From NCBI RefSeq assembly GCF_000158035.1, contig NZ_EQ973495.1, positions 78,148 through 111,776 of the forward strand: DNA of 33,629 bases, in the 5' to 3' direction. This document shows, piece by piece, positions 7,615 through 14,284 of this stretch; positions within the stretch are counted from its first letter, which is position 1; each line of letters begins with the position of its first letter. Source of the DNA: Bacteroides cellulosilyticus DSM 14838 (lineage in GTDB: Bacteria > Bacteroidota > Bacteroidia > Bacteroidales > Bacteroidaceae). A program made the translations under genes and the position numbers. Under the pieces are notes generated by a model that worked only from the letters and a program-made list of their open reading frames with translations, had not been told where the DNA came from and ran no database searches.

Positions 7615-9969
7615 ATGTACAAGCTTTTATATAACATTTCATTTGCCGAATTGAAAAGAAAATGGTTATTATTGTTAATAATCAATTTCTGTATAACACC
7701 CATAGAAATGCTGGCAAATTATAAGATTGAATCTTCCAATTATATTTTAAGAATAGCATCCAAAGATAAAGGAAGATTGCTGTTGCAAAACAAACAATCG
7801 GAGACATTGGTACAACTTGGCGAGCTGAAACTTGGCCGGTGGCCTCAACTTGAACTCGAAAACAATTGCAAGTATGAAATAATAGAGGTGGATGGGGCAA
7901 GTGCCATTCGTATCAATTATTTTTTTTCTCCATCAGTACCGACTTCGATGAAACTTACAGGTACATTCATAGTACACCAAGACCGAGTGGACGTACAGTA
8001 TTTGCTTTCAGGAGTTCCCGAAAAGTATAAGGTTGACTGGAAAGGATGTCAGTTCCGTTTCTGCCTGCCCGAAAACGCCGGTACTCAAAAACTTCCGGAA
8101 GCCAAATTGGGGATATGGCAGCGGGATACTAAAGGAGGACTTCCATTAGAAACAGCCGATGCCAAAATATTCCCGTTTTTGATAAAAAACCGCTTGCTTT
8201 GCCTTACTTATGGAGCCGATAACAAAGTCGACTCAAATTGGAAAAGCGAGGACTACAGGCATACGATTCTGTCGCGTCAGGAAGACGGCAACTATTTCAC
8301 TCAGTTTTCAATCCTATTTCCTCCTTATGGATGGCCTTACGAAGCTATCAGTGCAAAATGGCAGAAACGTCCGTTTGCCTTGACACTTACCACTGATAAA
8401 GTCTATAACTGGTGGGAGGACGCAACTGCTCCAATCGGCGTACAAGCTAAAATCATCAATACGTCACCAGTTCCACAAAAATGTATGCTTAAGTATTGGA
8501 TTCGCGACTATGCCGGAAATTACATAGTGAATGACTCCAAGAAATACTTCTTAGAAACAGGAGAAGTACAAGTTCACTCTATTGAATTTACAGCAAACAC
8601 AGAACGGGAAATTTATTTTGTAGAAGTCTCCGTTGAAGACGAAAACGGAAAAGAACAAACTTTCTCAAGGACAAGTCTGGCTATATTGCCCCCGCATGAA
8701 TTTAAAGCCACACCCGATGAAAATATTATGGGGCTTTCAGCCTATTGGGCCATTCCCGATTCCGTGAACCTAAAACGTTTATTAAACCGGATGGGTGTCC
8801 GATGGGTACGTAATGGAATTACCAGCAGTTTCAAAAATACAGAAGCTACATTTCACAATAACATAAACTGGAAGAAGAAGTGGAAAGACCCAGAGCGAGA
8901 AGAATTGATACGCTCCTTTTTCCGGAAGATTGTAAAGAACGGAAATAAGATATGGGAATTTGGCAATGAACTGAACATGAGTTCACCGGATATTGCCGGT
9001 GCCGGCGAAGGCATTGGCAAAGCTCGTTTAGCCGAAGCATATATAGAGTGGCTGAAAGCCATACGCAAAGTTCAAAAAGAACAAATTGAATGGCGGAACA
9101 TTCAGATTATCTCATTCGGAATAGCAGGAGGAGATGAGGTCTTCCTGGAAAAAATTGTAGAATTGGGAGGATGGGACTTACTGGACGGAATCGCATTGCA
9201 TCCGGGCAGAGGTAATTTTACACCAGATTTCCCGGTAGCCGCTCCTTGGGAAGATTTCAAGAAGCCTACTTCCGGATATCAATACTGGAATTATTACGGT
9301 TCTATCCGGATAGTCAAGAATTTCATACAAAAGCATGGAGGTAACAAAGATTTGTACCTTACCGAAATATACGCACTTGATTATCCAAATCATTCATGGA
9401 ACGATACCCCTCGCGAAGCGGCAGAGAATTTATTATTATCGTATGTGCTTGCAGCAGCAGAGGGAGTAAAGAATGCGCTTTACTATCAGCTATTTAACTC
9501 CGTATGGTTCGACCATTTAGGAGTAAATGCCACCAACCGGGAGTATTTCTTTGGGATGATCAACAGAGATTTGAGTTTCAAACCTTCTTTGATGGCCTTT
9601 TGCAACACGGCTGAAGTATTGGATAAAGCTGTATTCAAAGGCTGGATACGGATGGACGAAAAGCATCCGCTTAGCAGAGGAATTTTGTTCGACACTCCCC
9701 AGGGAAGCATGGTTGTACTTTGGGATAGGACAGAAGGAAATATCCTGACCCATCCTAACGGAGATATTTTTCCGGAACCTTGGGTAAGCTCATGGAGAAT
9801 AAAAAAGAAACTGACCTTGCCAAGCAGTGCTCCCGAGGTTACCTTACTGAATGCCATCGGACAAAAACAAATAGTACCCGCTATTAACAACCAAGTGACT
9901 ATAGAACTGACTGGCGCTCCTTGCGTGATATACGGAATAGACGCGTCACGAATTCAGCTTTATCATTAA
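7615..9969 (+). CDS. Secreted clan GH-A-like glycoside hydrolase (784 aa)
   Basis: An N-terminal hydrophobic segment (about 17-33) precedes a beta-rich N-terminal half and then a likely TIM barrel from about residue 370 (MGLSAYWAIPD, GVRWVRNGI). WEFGNELN holds the Asn451-Glu452 pair typical of the clan GH-A acid/base after strand 4. YLTEIYALD holds Glu584, a candidate nucleophile after strand 7. A small C-terminal beta region follows. Some GH39/GH30-like character is visible but I cannot name the family. The protein aligns along its length with the inverted paralogue at 11225-13870, and the two glutamates have identical numbering there. It stops just where the paralogue continues into a sorting domain. 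It is downstream of susCD on the same strand, so it probably cleaves the same glycan. Confidence 0.8.
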   Translation: MYKLLYNISFAELKRKWLLLLIINFCITPIEMLANYKIESSNYILRIASKDKGRLLLQNKQSETLVQLGELKLGRWPQLELENNCKYEIIEVDGASAIRINYFFSPSVPTSMKLTGTFIVHQDRVDVQYLLSGVPEKYKVDWKGCQFRFCLPENAGTQKLPEAKLGIWQRDTKGGLPLETADAKIFPFLIKNRLLCLTYGADNKVDSNWKSEDYRHTILSRQEDGNYFTQFSILFPPYGWPYEAISAKWQKRPFALTLTTDKVYNWWEDATAPIGVQAKIINTSPVPQKCMLKYWIRDYAGNYIVNDSKKYFLETGEVQVHSIEFTANTEREIYFVEVSVEDENGKEQTFSRTSLAILPPHEFKATPDENIMGLSAYWAIPDSVNLKRLLNRMGVRWVRNGITSSFKNTEATFHNNINWKKKWKDPEREELIRSFFRKIVKNGNKIWEFGNELNMSSPDIAGAGEGIGKARLAEAYIEWLKAIRKVQKEQIEWRNIQIISFGIAGGDEVFLEKIVELGGWDLLDGIALHPGRGNFTPDFPVAAPWEDFKKPTSGYQYWNYYGSIRIVKNFIQKHGGNKDLYLTEIYALDYPNHSWNDTPREAAENLLLSYVLAAAEGVKNALYYQLFNSVWFDHLGVNATNREYFFGMINRDLSFKPSLMAFCNTAEVLDKAVFKGWIRMDEKHPLSRGILFDTPQGSMVVLWDRTEGNILTHPNGDIFPEPWVSSWRIKKKLTLPSSAPEVTLLNAIGQKQIVPAINNQVTIELTGAPCVIYGIDASRIQLYH

Positions 9970-9995
9970 TCAAGGATGCCATAAAGTTAAAAAAA

Positions 9996-10011
9996 TAAGA
10001 ATAATATAAAC
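9996..10011 (+). repeat. 16-bp direct repeat, left copy
   Basis: TAAGAATAATATAAAC occurs here, 26 bp after the 784-aa hydrolase stop and just before the CE15 relic. It recurs exactly at 11205-11220, four bases from the end of the inverted paralogue. The pair brackets the relic-filled segment. It is AT-rich and short, so chance or a shared leader sequence is possible. Confidence 0.6.
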
Positions 10012-10019
10012 ATTTTACC

Positions 10020-10471
10020 ATGAATACTCTAAAAATGATTACAGGAATTTTATTCTTCTTACAGTGTTTTACGTTCACGGTGTTGGCTGAAAGTCTTCCC
10101 AAATTTGCTATGATTATTTCCAATTGTTTCAGTTGTGGAGGGGCCGCCCTTTCCCGACACACTTTCGGAGAGACTGTTCAGACTGTCAACTGGCAGTTTC
10201 CCCATTATTTTTATCGCAATTTCCAGAAATACAACGGCAAAGAAAACACGCTTCCTTTTGACCTGTATGAGTTGATAACTCTTTTAGCCCCACGTCCGGT
10301 TTATATTGCCAGCACCACCGAAGGCCAATGAGCCGACCCTAAAGGAGAATTCCTATCCGGAGTACATCCTCCGGTATATGAGTTTATATTCGGGCCTACC
10401 ATATTCGTTCCGGAAAACATAATATCACTCTATATGACTGGAAACAGTATGTAAAGTTCGCAGATAAATGA
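10020..10471 (+). pseudogene. Decayed CE15-like glucuronoyl esterase
   Basis: A signal peptide (MNTLKMITGILFFLQCFTFTVLAE) jumps directly to a stretch I recognise from CE15 esterases: FAMIISN, CGGAALSRHTFGETV, FPHYFYRNFQKYNG and LAPRPVYIAS. A TGA at 10329-10331 takes the place of the Trp that usually precedes ADPKGEFL, which then reads on in the same frame. After FG the frame changes, and the family's tail (HIRSGKHN, LYDWKQYVKFADK) reads to a stop at 10469-10471. The region that should hold the catalytic serine is deleted, and another piece is missing before the tail. A functional CE15 would cleave ester links between glucuronoxylan and lignin. With a deletion, a nonsense codon and a frameshift, this copy is dead. 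Confidence 0.8.
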
Positions 10472-10533
10472 TTTAAATAAAACATCCGCCCACGGTTGTA
10501 AAATTCGATACAACTTTTTAAATATTACCAGAA

Positions 10534-10919
10534 ATGAATAAAATACTTATTATCAGATTAGTATTGTTGTATTTATTAGAAATGAAGACAATATATGTTT
10601 TTTCACAGCCACCCTAAAACTGATAAAAGTTACTGTCTCTCCCGATCATGCAAACTGGCTATGCAAGACCGAAGAGAAAGCAACCGTCTCTATTTGCGTA
10701 TGAAAGGATCAGGTTCCTATGCGAAATGTTTCCATACACTATGAAATTTCAGAAGATTTGATGAAGCCCCACAAAGTAGAAAATATGGTTCTGAACGACG
10801 GCACACTAAAATTACCATTAGAAACTTTTAAAAAAGATAATGCTCATAATGCAATGTATTCCATCCCGATATTCAATTTCAACAATATGGAACAGTTGCA
10901 GGCCATTGTGAAAGCTTAA
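10534..10919 (+). pseudogene. Decayed acetylxylan-esterase-like protein (N-terminal part)
   Basis: ATG 10534 opens a signal-like peptide (MNKILIIRLVLLYLLEMK) ending at a stop at 10615. In another frame (from about 10614) the text continues as LIKVTVSPDHANWLCKTEEK, hits TGA at 10701, then reads MRNVSIHYEISEDLMKP and LNDGTLKLP before stopping at 10919. This resembles the N-terminal beta domain of Bacteroides proteins annotated as acetylxylan esterases (pattern V-SPDHANWLYK, VRYEIGPE-MPP, LKDGT). The alpha/beta-hydrolase domain is absent, and the last ~25 residues (NAMYSIPIFNFNN and on) do not look like the family and may come from another gene. One frameshift, one nonsense codon and loss of the catalytic domain mark it as a relic. 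The family name comes from recalled patterns. Confidence 0.65.
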
Positions 10920-11149
10920 TAGCCTGTTTTTCCTTCCTTTTGAGTCCATGCCTCAAAAACTTTGATCTCTTCATTGTGCAACAATATTTCCGGCGGTAGT
11001 TTACGGTTAGCAAGCTTTAAGGCAATCTCGTCATAAATAAAAGAGTCATCAAAACCTATATTCCGCGCGGTGGTCTTGTTGTTTCCGTAATACATTCTGT
11101 CCAGTTTGCCCAATAGATAGCACCGAGGCACATGGAGCATGGCTAGCAA
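10916..11149 (-). CDS. Hypothetical 77-aa reading frame, possible gene fragment
   Basis: An open frame on the minus strand in the relic segment. It encodes 77 residues with protein-like composition (KLDRMYYGNNK, SFIYDEIALKLANRKLPPEI, NEEIKVFEAW). I do not recognise the family. Its ATG falls in the foot of the hairpin at 11148-11205, and its stop overlaps the stop of the opposite acetylxylan-esterase relic. It may be the 3' remnant of a longer gene cut off by rearrangement. There is no signal peptide or visible promoter, and it could be a chance frame. Confidence 0.3.
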   Translation of the reverse strand: MLAMLHVPRCYLLGKLDRMYYGNNKTTARNIGFDDSFIYDEIALKLANRKLPPEILLHNEEIKVFEAWTQKEGKTGY

Positions 11150-11205
11150 GATAGATAAAAGTGTTACCTAAGCAAAAAGATTGCTTCGGGTAACACTTCT
11201 ATCTT
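11148..11205. terminator. Long three-part hairpin downstream of the inverted hydrolase
   Basis: Three nested arms pair: AAGATAGA (11148-11155) with TCTATCTT (11198-11205), AGTGTTACC (11060-range arm at 11160-11168) with GGTAACACT (11189-11197), and AAGCAA (11170-11175) with TTGCTT (11181-11186), around an AAAGA loop. It lies 20 bp beyond the stop of the 881-aa hydrolase, so a transcript end is the simplest reading. No strong U-tract follows on either strand. Confidence 0.6.
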
Positions 11206-11220
11206 AAGAATAATATAAAC
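11205..11220 (+). repeat. 16-bp direct repeat, right copy
   Basis: An exact second copy of TAAGAATAATATAAAC (first at 9996-10011), abutting the hairpin and four bases from the stop codon of the inverted hydrolase. Confidence 0.6.
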
Positions 11221-11224
11221 TGTT

Positions 11225-13870
11225 TTATTGCTTGATAATCTTCTTGGTTATGCGTTTGGCACCATTTATGTCGAAGACTGCGTAATAGATTCCTACATTG
11301 ATTCCAGTCAGGTTTATGCTGTGTTCCAAAGTATTACCTAATACCGAAATTGACTGACTTGCAATCTGCTGCCCGATTACATTATAAATATAGAGGTGTA
11401 TTTGCTCGATGTCCGACTGAAAATTACCTTTGATGAACAGTCGGTCCTTTACCGGATTAGGACTTATTTGTATATCTTTCCCATCGACATAAAGGTTCTC
11501 TATGCCGGTCGGGGCATCTCCGTGAAGCTGTATCTGAGAGGCATCCATGCCGTAAACAATAACAGGAGCTCCGGTTAGAGTTATTGTAGCTTTATGGTCT
11601 TTTACCGGGATTGATTCTTTTTGTCCGATGGCATTCAATACCGTAATACTTTCTTCTTTGCAAGGCAAAGTCAATTCCGTTTGTATATTCCATGAACTGA
11701 TCCAAGGTTCCGGAGAACTATTCCCGTTGGGACGTGGTAGTATATCGCCTTCCATTCTGTCCCAAATAATACTCATAGGACCTTTAGGCGTATCGAACAT
11801 GACTCCTTTGCTGAAAGGATTATTTTCACTGAACTTAATCCATCCTTTGAAACGGGCCCCATCCAATGCTTCGGATATATTGCAGTAGGCCATGAAGGAA
11901 GGCTTGAAACTTAGATCGCGGTTGATTAGACCAAAGAAATATTCGCGGTTGTCTTCTCTCACACCTAATTGATTATTCCATACTGAATTGAATAGCTGGT
12001 AATAGAGTGCATTCTTTACTCCTTCAGCAGCGGCAAGTGCAAATGAAAGGACCACGTTCTCGGCTGATTCGCGGGGAGTATCATTCCATGAATGGTTCGG
12101 AAAGTCAAGTGCGTAGACTTCCGTCAGGTATAAATCTTTATCATTTCCATGTGCTTTGATGAAGTTTTTGAGAATACGGATGGAACCATAGTAATTCCAG
12201 TATTGATATCCTGAAGAAGGTTTCTCAAATTCATTCCATGGAACTGTTACAGGATAATCGGGAGTAAAGTTACCTCTTCCTGGGTGAAGTGCTATTCCAT
12301 CCAGCAATTCCCAACCTCCTAGTGTGACGAGTTTTTCCAGGAATACTTCGTCAGTACCGGCAAAACCGAAAGATATAATTTTGATTTTTTGCCATTCCGT
12401 TTTTTCCGACTGTATCTTGCGGATGGCTTTTAACCATTTCACATAAGGCTCGGCCAATAGTGCTTTTCCGATACCTTCACCGGCTCCACCTATATCAGGA
12501 GAACTCATATTCAGTTCATTGCCAAACTCCCAAATTTTGTTTCCATTCTTCACCATTTCTTGGAAGCAGGTTCGGATTTGTTTATCTCGTTCTGTATCAG
12601 TCCACTTTTTTGTCCAGTCGATATTGTTATGATACATCGCTTCGATATTCTTGAAACTGCTGTTAATTCCGTTTCTTACCCATCTGACCCCCATTCTGTT
12701 TAACAACCGTTTCAATTCTGTTGAGTCAGGGATAGCCCAGTAAGCGGAAAGTCCCATGATGTTTTCATCAGGAGTAGATGTGAACTCGTGTGGGGGTAGG
12801 AGCCCTAGATTCGTTCTGTGGAACACTTGCTCCTTGCCAGTTTCATCCTCAATGGAAGCCTCCACAAAGTAGATTTCTCTTTCGCTTTCAGGGGTGAACT
12901 CAATGGGATAGACTTGTAGCTGACCGGCTTCTATAGTAAGTGACCGGCTTTCATTGACAACATAATTTCCGGCATAGTCTCTGATCCAATATTTGAGTGT
13001 GCAATTTTTCTTCTCTTGGGAAGTGTTGGCCAGATTTGCCTTTACACTTAATGTTCCGGATGCATTTTCCCACCAATTGTAAGATTTATCGGTGCTGAGA
13101 GTTAATGCAAAGGGACGTCCTTTCCATTGGGCGCAGATGGCTTCGTACGGCCAGTCCGAAGAAGCCACCAGTACGGAGAACTTCGTGGAGTAGGAACCGT
13201 CCTTATTATCAATTAAGACAGTATGCCTGTACCAGTCGTCCTTCCAACTGGAATTAGCCTTATTCTCAGGACCATAGGCCAAACATATTATTTTATCTTT
13301 TATGAGGAATGGGAAGAAATTGGAGTCTGCGGCTTCAATGGGCAATCCTCCTTGTGCATCCCGTTGCCATAAGCCGAGTTTGGCCTCTGGCAATATTTGG
13401 GTATTTACCTTGTTGGAGAGTATGAAGCGGAATTGTGAGCCTCCCCAGTTGGTGACATATCCAGTAGGAACACCAGAAACCAAATATTGGACGTCTACTC
13501 GGTCGGGACGTGCAATAAAGGTTCCGGTCAGTGTAATAGAAGAAGGCACGGATGAAGGAAAAGTGTAGGTGGCTCGGATGGCCTGATATCCGTTTACTTC
13601 AATGATTTCATAACTGCATGTATTTTCCATTGTGATGGCAGGTGTCCATCCGAACTTTAGTTTTCCGAGTTGAATCAGGTTTTCAGATTCCTTGTTTTTG
13701 ATATACAAAGTCTCTGTGTTTGTGCCTGATGCTTGCAGGATGTAATTAGGCATTTCAATTTTGTAAAAATTTTGTGCATTTAATGGTACAATGCACAGAC
13801 TTATCAAACATAATATCCAAATCCGTTTTAATTTGTGAACCGATTGAAGGAGTAGTGTCTTTTTCTGCAT
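11225..13870 (-). CDS. Clan GH-A-like glycoside hydrolase with T9SS-type C-terminal domain
   Basis: An 881-aa secreted protein and close paralogue of the 784-aa hydrolase at 7615-9969, in inverted orientation. I chose ATG 13870 over the upstream ATG 13927. It puts the signal peptide (LKRIWILCLISLCIVPLNAQ) at the front, gives the candidate catalytic residues the same numbers as in the paralogue (Glu452 in WEFGNELN, Glu584 in YLTEVYALD), and lies downstream of a good promoter at 13925-13956, which overlaps the longer start. After the shared end (GMDASQIQLHG) it has about 95 extra residues of type A type IX secretion-like sorting domain: ISPNPVKDRLFIKG, YNVIGQQIASQ, NVGIYYAVF and a lysine-rich KKIIKQ end. 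It is predicted to act on the PUL glycan. Family and substrate are not known to me. Confidence 0.82.
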   Translation of the reverse strand: MQKKTLLLQSVHKLKRIWILCLISLCIVPLNAQNFYKIEMPNYILQASGTNTETLYIKNKESENLIQLGKLKFGWTPAITMENTCSYEIIEVNGYQAIRATYTFPSSVPSSITLTGTFIARPDRVDVQYLVSGVPTGYVTNWGGSQFRFILSNKVNTQILPEAKLGLWQRDAQGGLPIEAADSNFFPFLIKDKIICLAYGPENKANSSWKDDWYRHTVLIDNKDGSYSTKFSVLVASSDWPYEAICAQWKGRPFALTLSTDKSYNWWENASGTLSVKANLANTSQEKKNCTLKYWIRDYAGNYVVNESRSLTIEAGQLQVYPIEFTPESEREIYFVEASIEDETGKEQVFHRTNLGLLPPHEFTSTPDENIMGLSAYWAIPDSTELKRLLNRMGVRWVRNGINSSFKNIEAMYHNNIDWTKKWTDTERDKQIRTCFQEMVKNGNKIWEFGNELNMSSPDIGGAGEGIGKALLAEPYVKWLKAIRKIQSEKTEWQKIKIISFGFAGTDEVFLEKLVTLGGWELLDGIALHPGRGNFTPDYPVTVPWNEFEKPSSGYQYWNYYGSIRILKNFIKAHGNDKDLYLTEVYALDFPNHSWNDTPRESAENVVLSFALAAAEGVKNALYYQLFNSVWNNQLGVREDNREYFFGLINRDLSFKPSFMAYCNISEALDGARFKGWIKFSENNPFSKGVMFDTPKGPMSIIWDRMEGDILPRPNGNSSPEPWISSWNIQTELTLPCKEESITVLNAIGQKESIPVKDHKATITLTGAPVIVYGMDASQIQLHGDAPTGIENLYVDGKDIQISPNPVKDRLFIKGNFQSDIEQIHLYIYNVIGQQIASQSISVLGNTLEHSINLTGINVGIYYAVFDINGAKRITKKIIKQ

Positions 13871-13924
13871 AAATTTTAGTAATTTAGTGATTATACAATT
13901 ACAGCCGGAAACTGGCTGGCAAGA

Positions 13925-13956
13925 CAAAACTAATGATTTGAAGCAGGTTGTTCAAA
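13925..13956 (-). promoter_or_regulatory. Consensus-like promoter for the 881-aa hydrolase
   Basis: On the minus strand TTTG (13956-13953), 20 bp, then TAGTTTTG (13932-13925) match the Bacteroides TTTG-N19-21-TAnnTTTG promoter exactly. Transcription would start near 13919, leaving a leader of about 48 nt to ATG 13870. Regulatory motif copy 3 ends 11 bp upstream of the TTTG. Confidence 0.7.
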
Positions 13957-13967
13957 GAAACAGGGAT

Positions 13968-13986
13968 AAATCATCGGAAACGATTT
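13968..13986 (-). promoter_or_regulatory. 19-bp PUL regulatory motif, copy 3
   Basis: The plus strand reads AAATCATCGGAAACGATTT. It differs by one base from the reverse complement of copy 2 before susC. It is centred about 58 bp before the predicted start of the 881-aa hydrolase transcript, the same place as copy 2 relative to susC. Confidence 0.65.
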
Positions 13987-14082
13987 CATGAAAAATGTAA
14001 GGATAAAAAAAGAGGATACATTTCTGTCTGCGCGTTTTCAACCAGATAATGCCATATTTTTTTCATAAGTATTATGTATGAA

Positions 14083-14103
14083 TTCAACAACATTGCAAAT
14101 ATC
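14083..14103 (-). repeat. 21-bp block shared with the heparinase-like promoter
   Basis: This 21-bp block matches 1985-2005 at 20 of 21 positions. In both places the minus strand begins with GATATTTG, a -7-like box, placed downstream of a copy of the 19-bp motif (31 bp here, 36 bp there). It may be a second promoter upstream of the 881-aa hydrolase. Confidence 0.5.
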
Positions 14104-14134
14104 GAATCTTTATCAAACAAAATAATTTACAACT

Positions 14135-14153
14135 AAATCATCGGGAACATTTT
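14135..14153. promoter_or_regulatory. 19-bp PUL regulatory motif, copy 4
   Basis: The plus strand reads AAATCATCGGGAACATTTT, matching the other three copies. It lies between the divergent 881-aa hydrolase and the amidase/golvesin gene and could serve either. By orientation and by the 21-bp block at 14083-14103 it resembles the arrangement before the heparinase-like gene. Confidence 0.6.
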
Positions 14154-14222
14154 CTGAAATACAGATTTGCAAAATATATCAAAAAGAGAGCAATTCAAGA
14201 AACAATGCAATCTTCTTTTATG

Positions 14223-14230
14223 TACTTTTG
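14223..14230 (+). promoter_or_regulatory. -7 box for the amidase/golvesin gene
   Basis: TACTTTTG matches TAnnTTTG. Transcription from it would start near 14236 and reach ATG 14285 after about 48 nt. The longer reading frame beginning at 14228 overlaps this box, so I prefer the start at 14285. No clear TTTG -33 box is seen. Confidence 0.45.
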
Positions 14231-14284
14231 TATGCACTACTTCCACATAGAAGCAGACATTACAAACTTGAATATTCCATAAGT

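Noticed and set aside
10719..10919. 66-aa plus-strand frame as an independent small gene
   Set aside because: It continues, in the same frame, a broken acetylxylan-esterase-like sequence that starts upstream of a TGA at 10701.
13871..13927. Longer start of the 881-aa hydrolase at ATG 13927
   Set aside because: It overlaps the consensus -7 box at 13925-13932, upstream of the predicted transcription start, and breaks the exact numbering match with the paralogue.
14228..14284. Longer start of the amidase/golvesin protein
   Set aside because: It begins within the -7 box TACTTTTG and precedes the signal peptide at ATG 14285.
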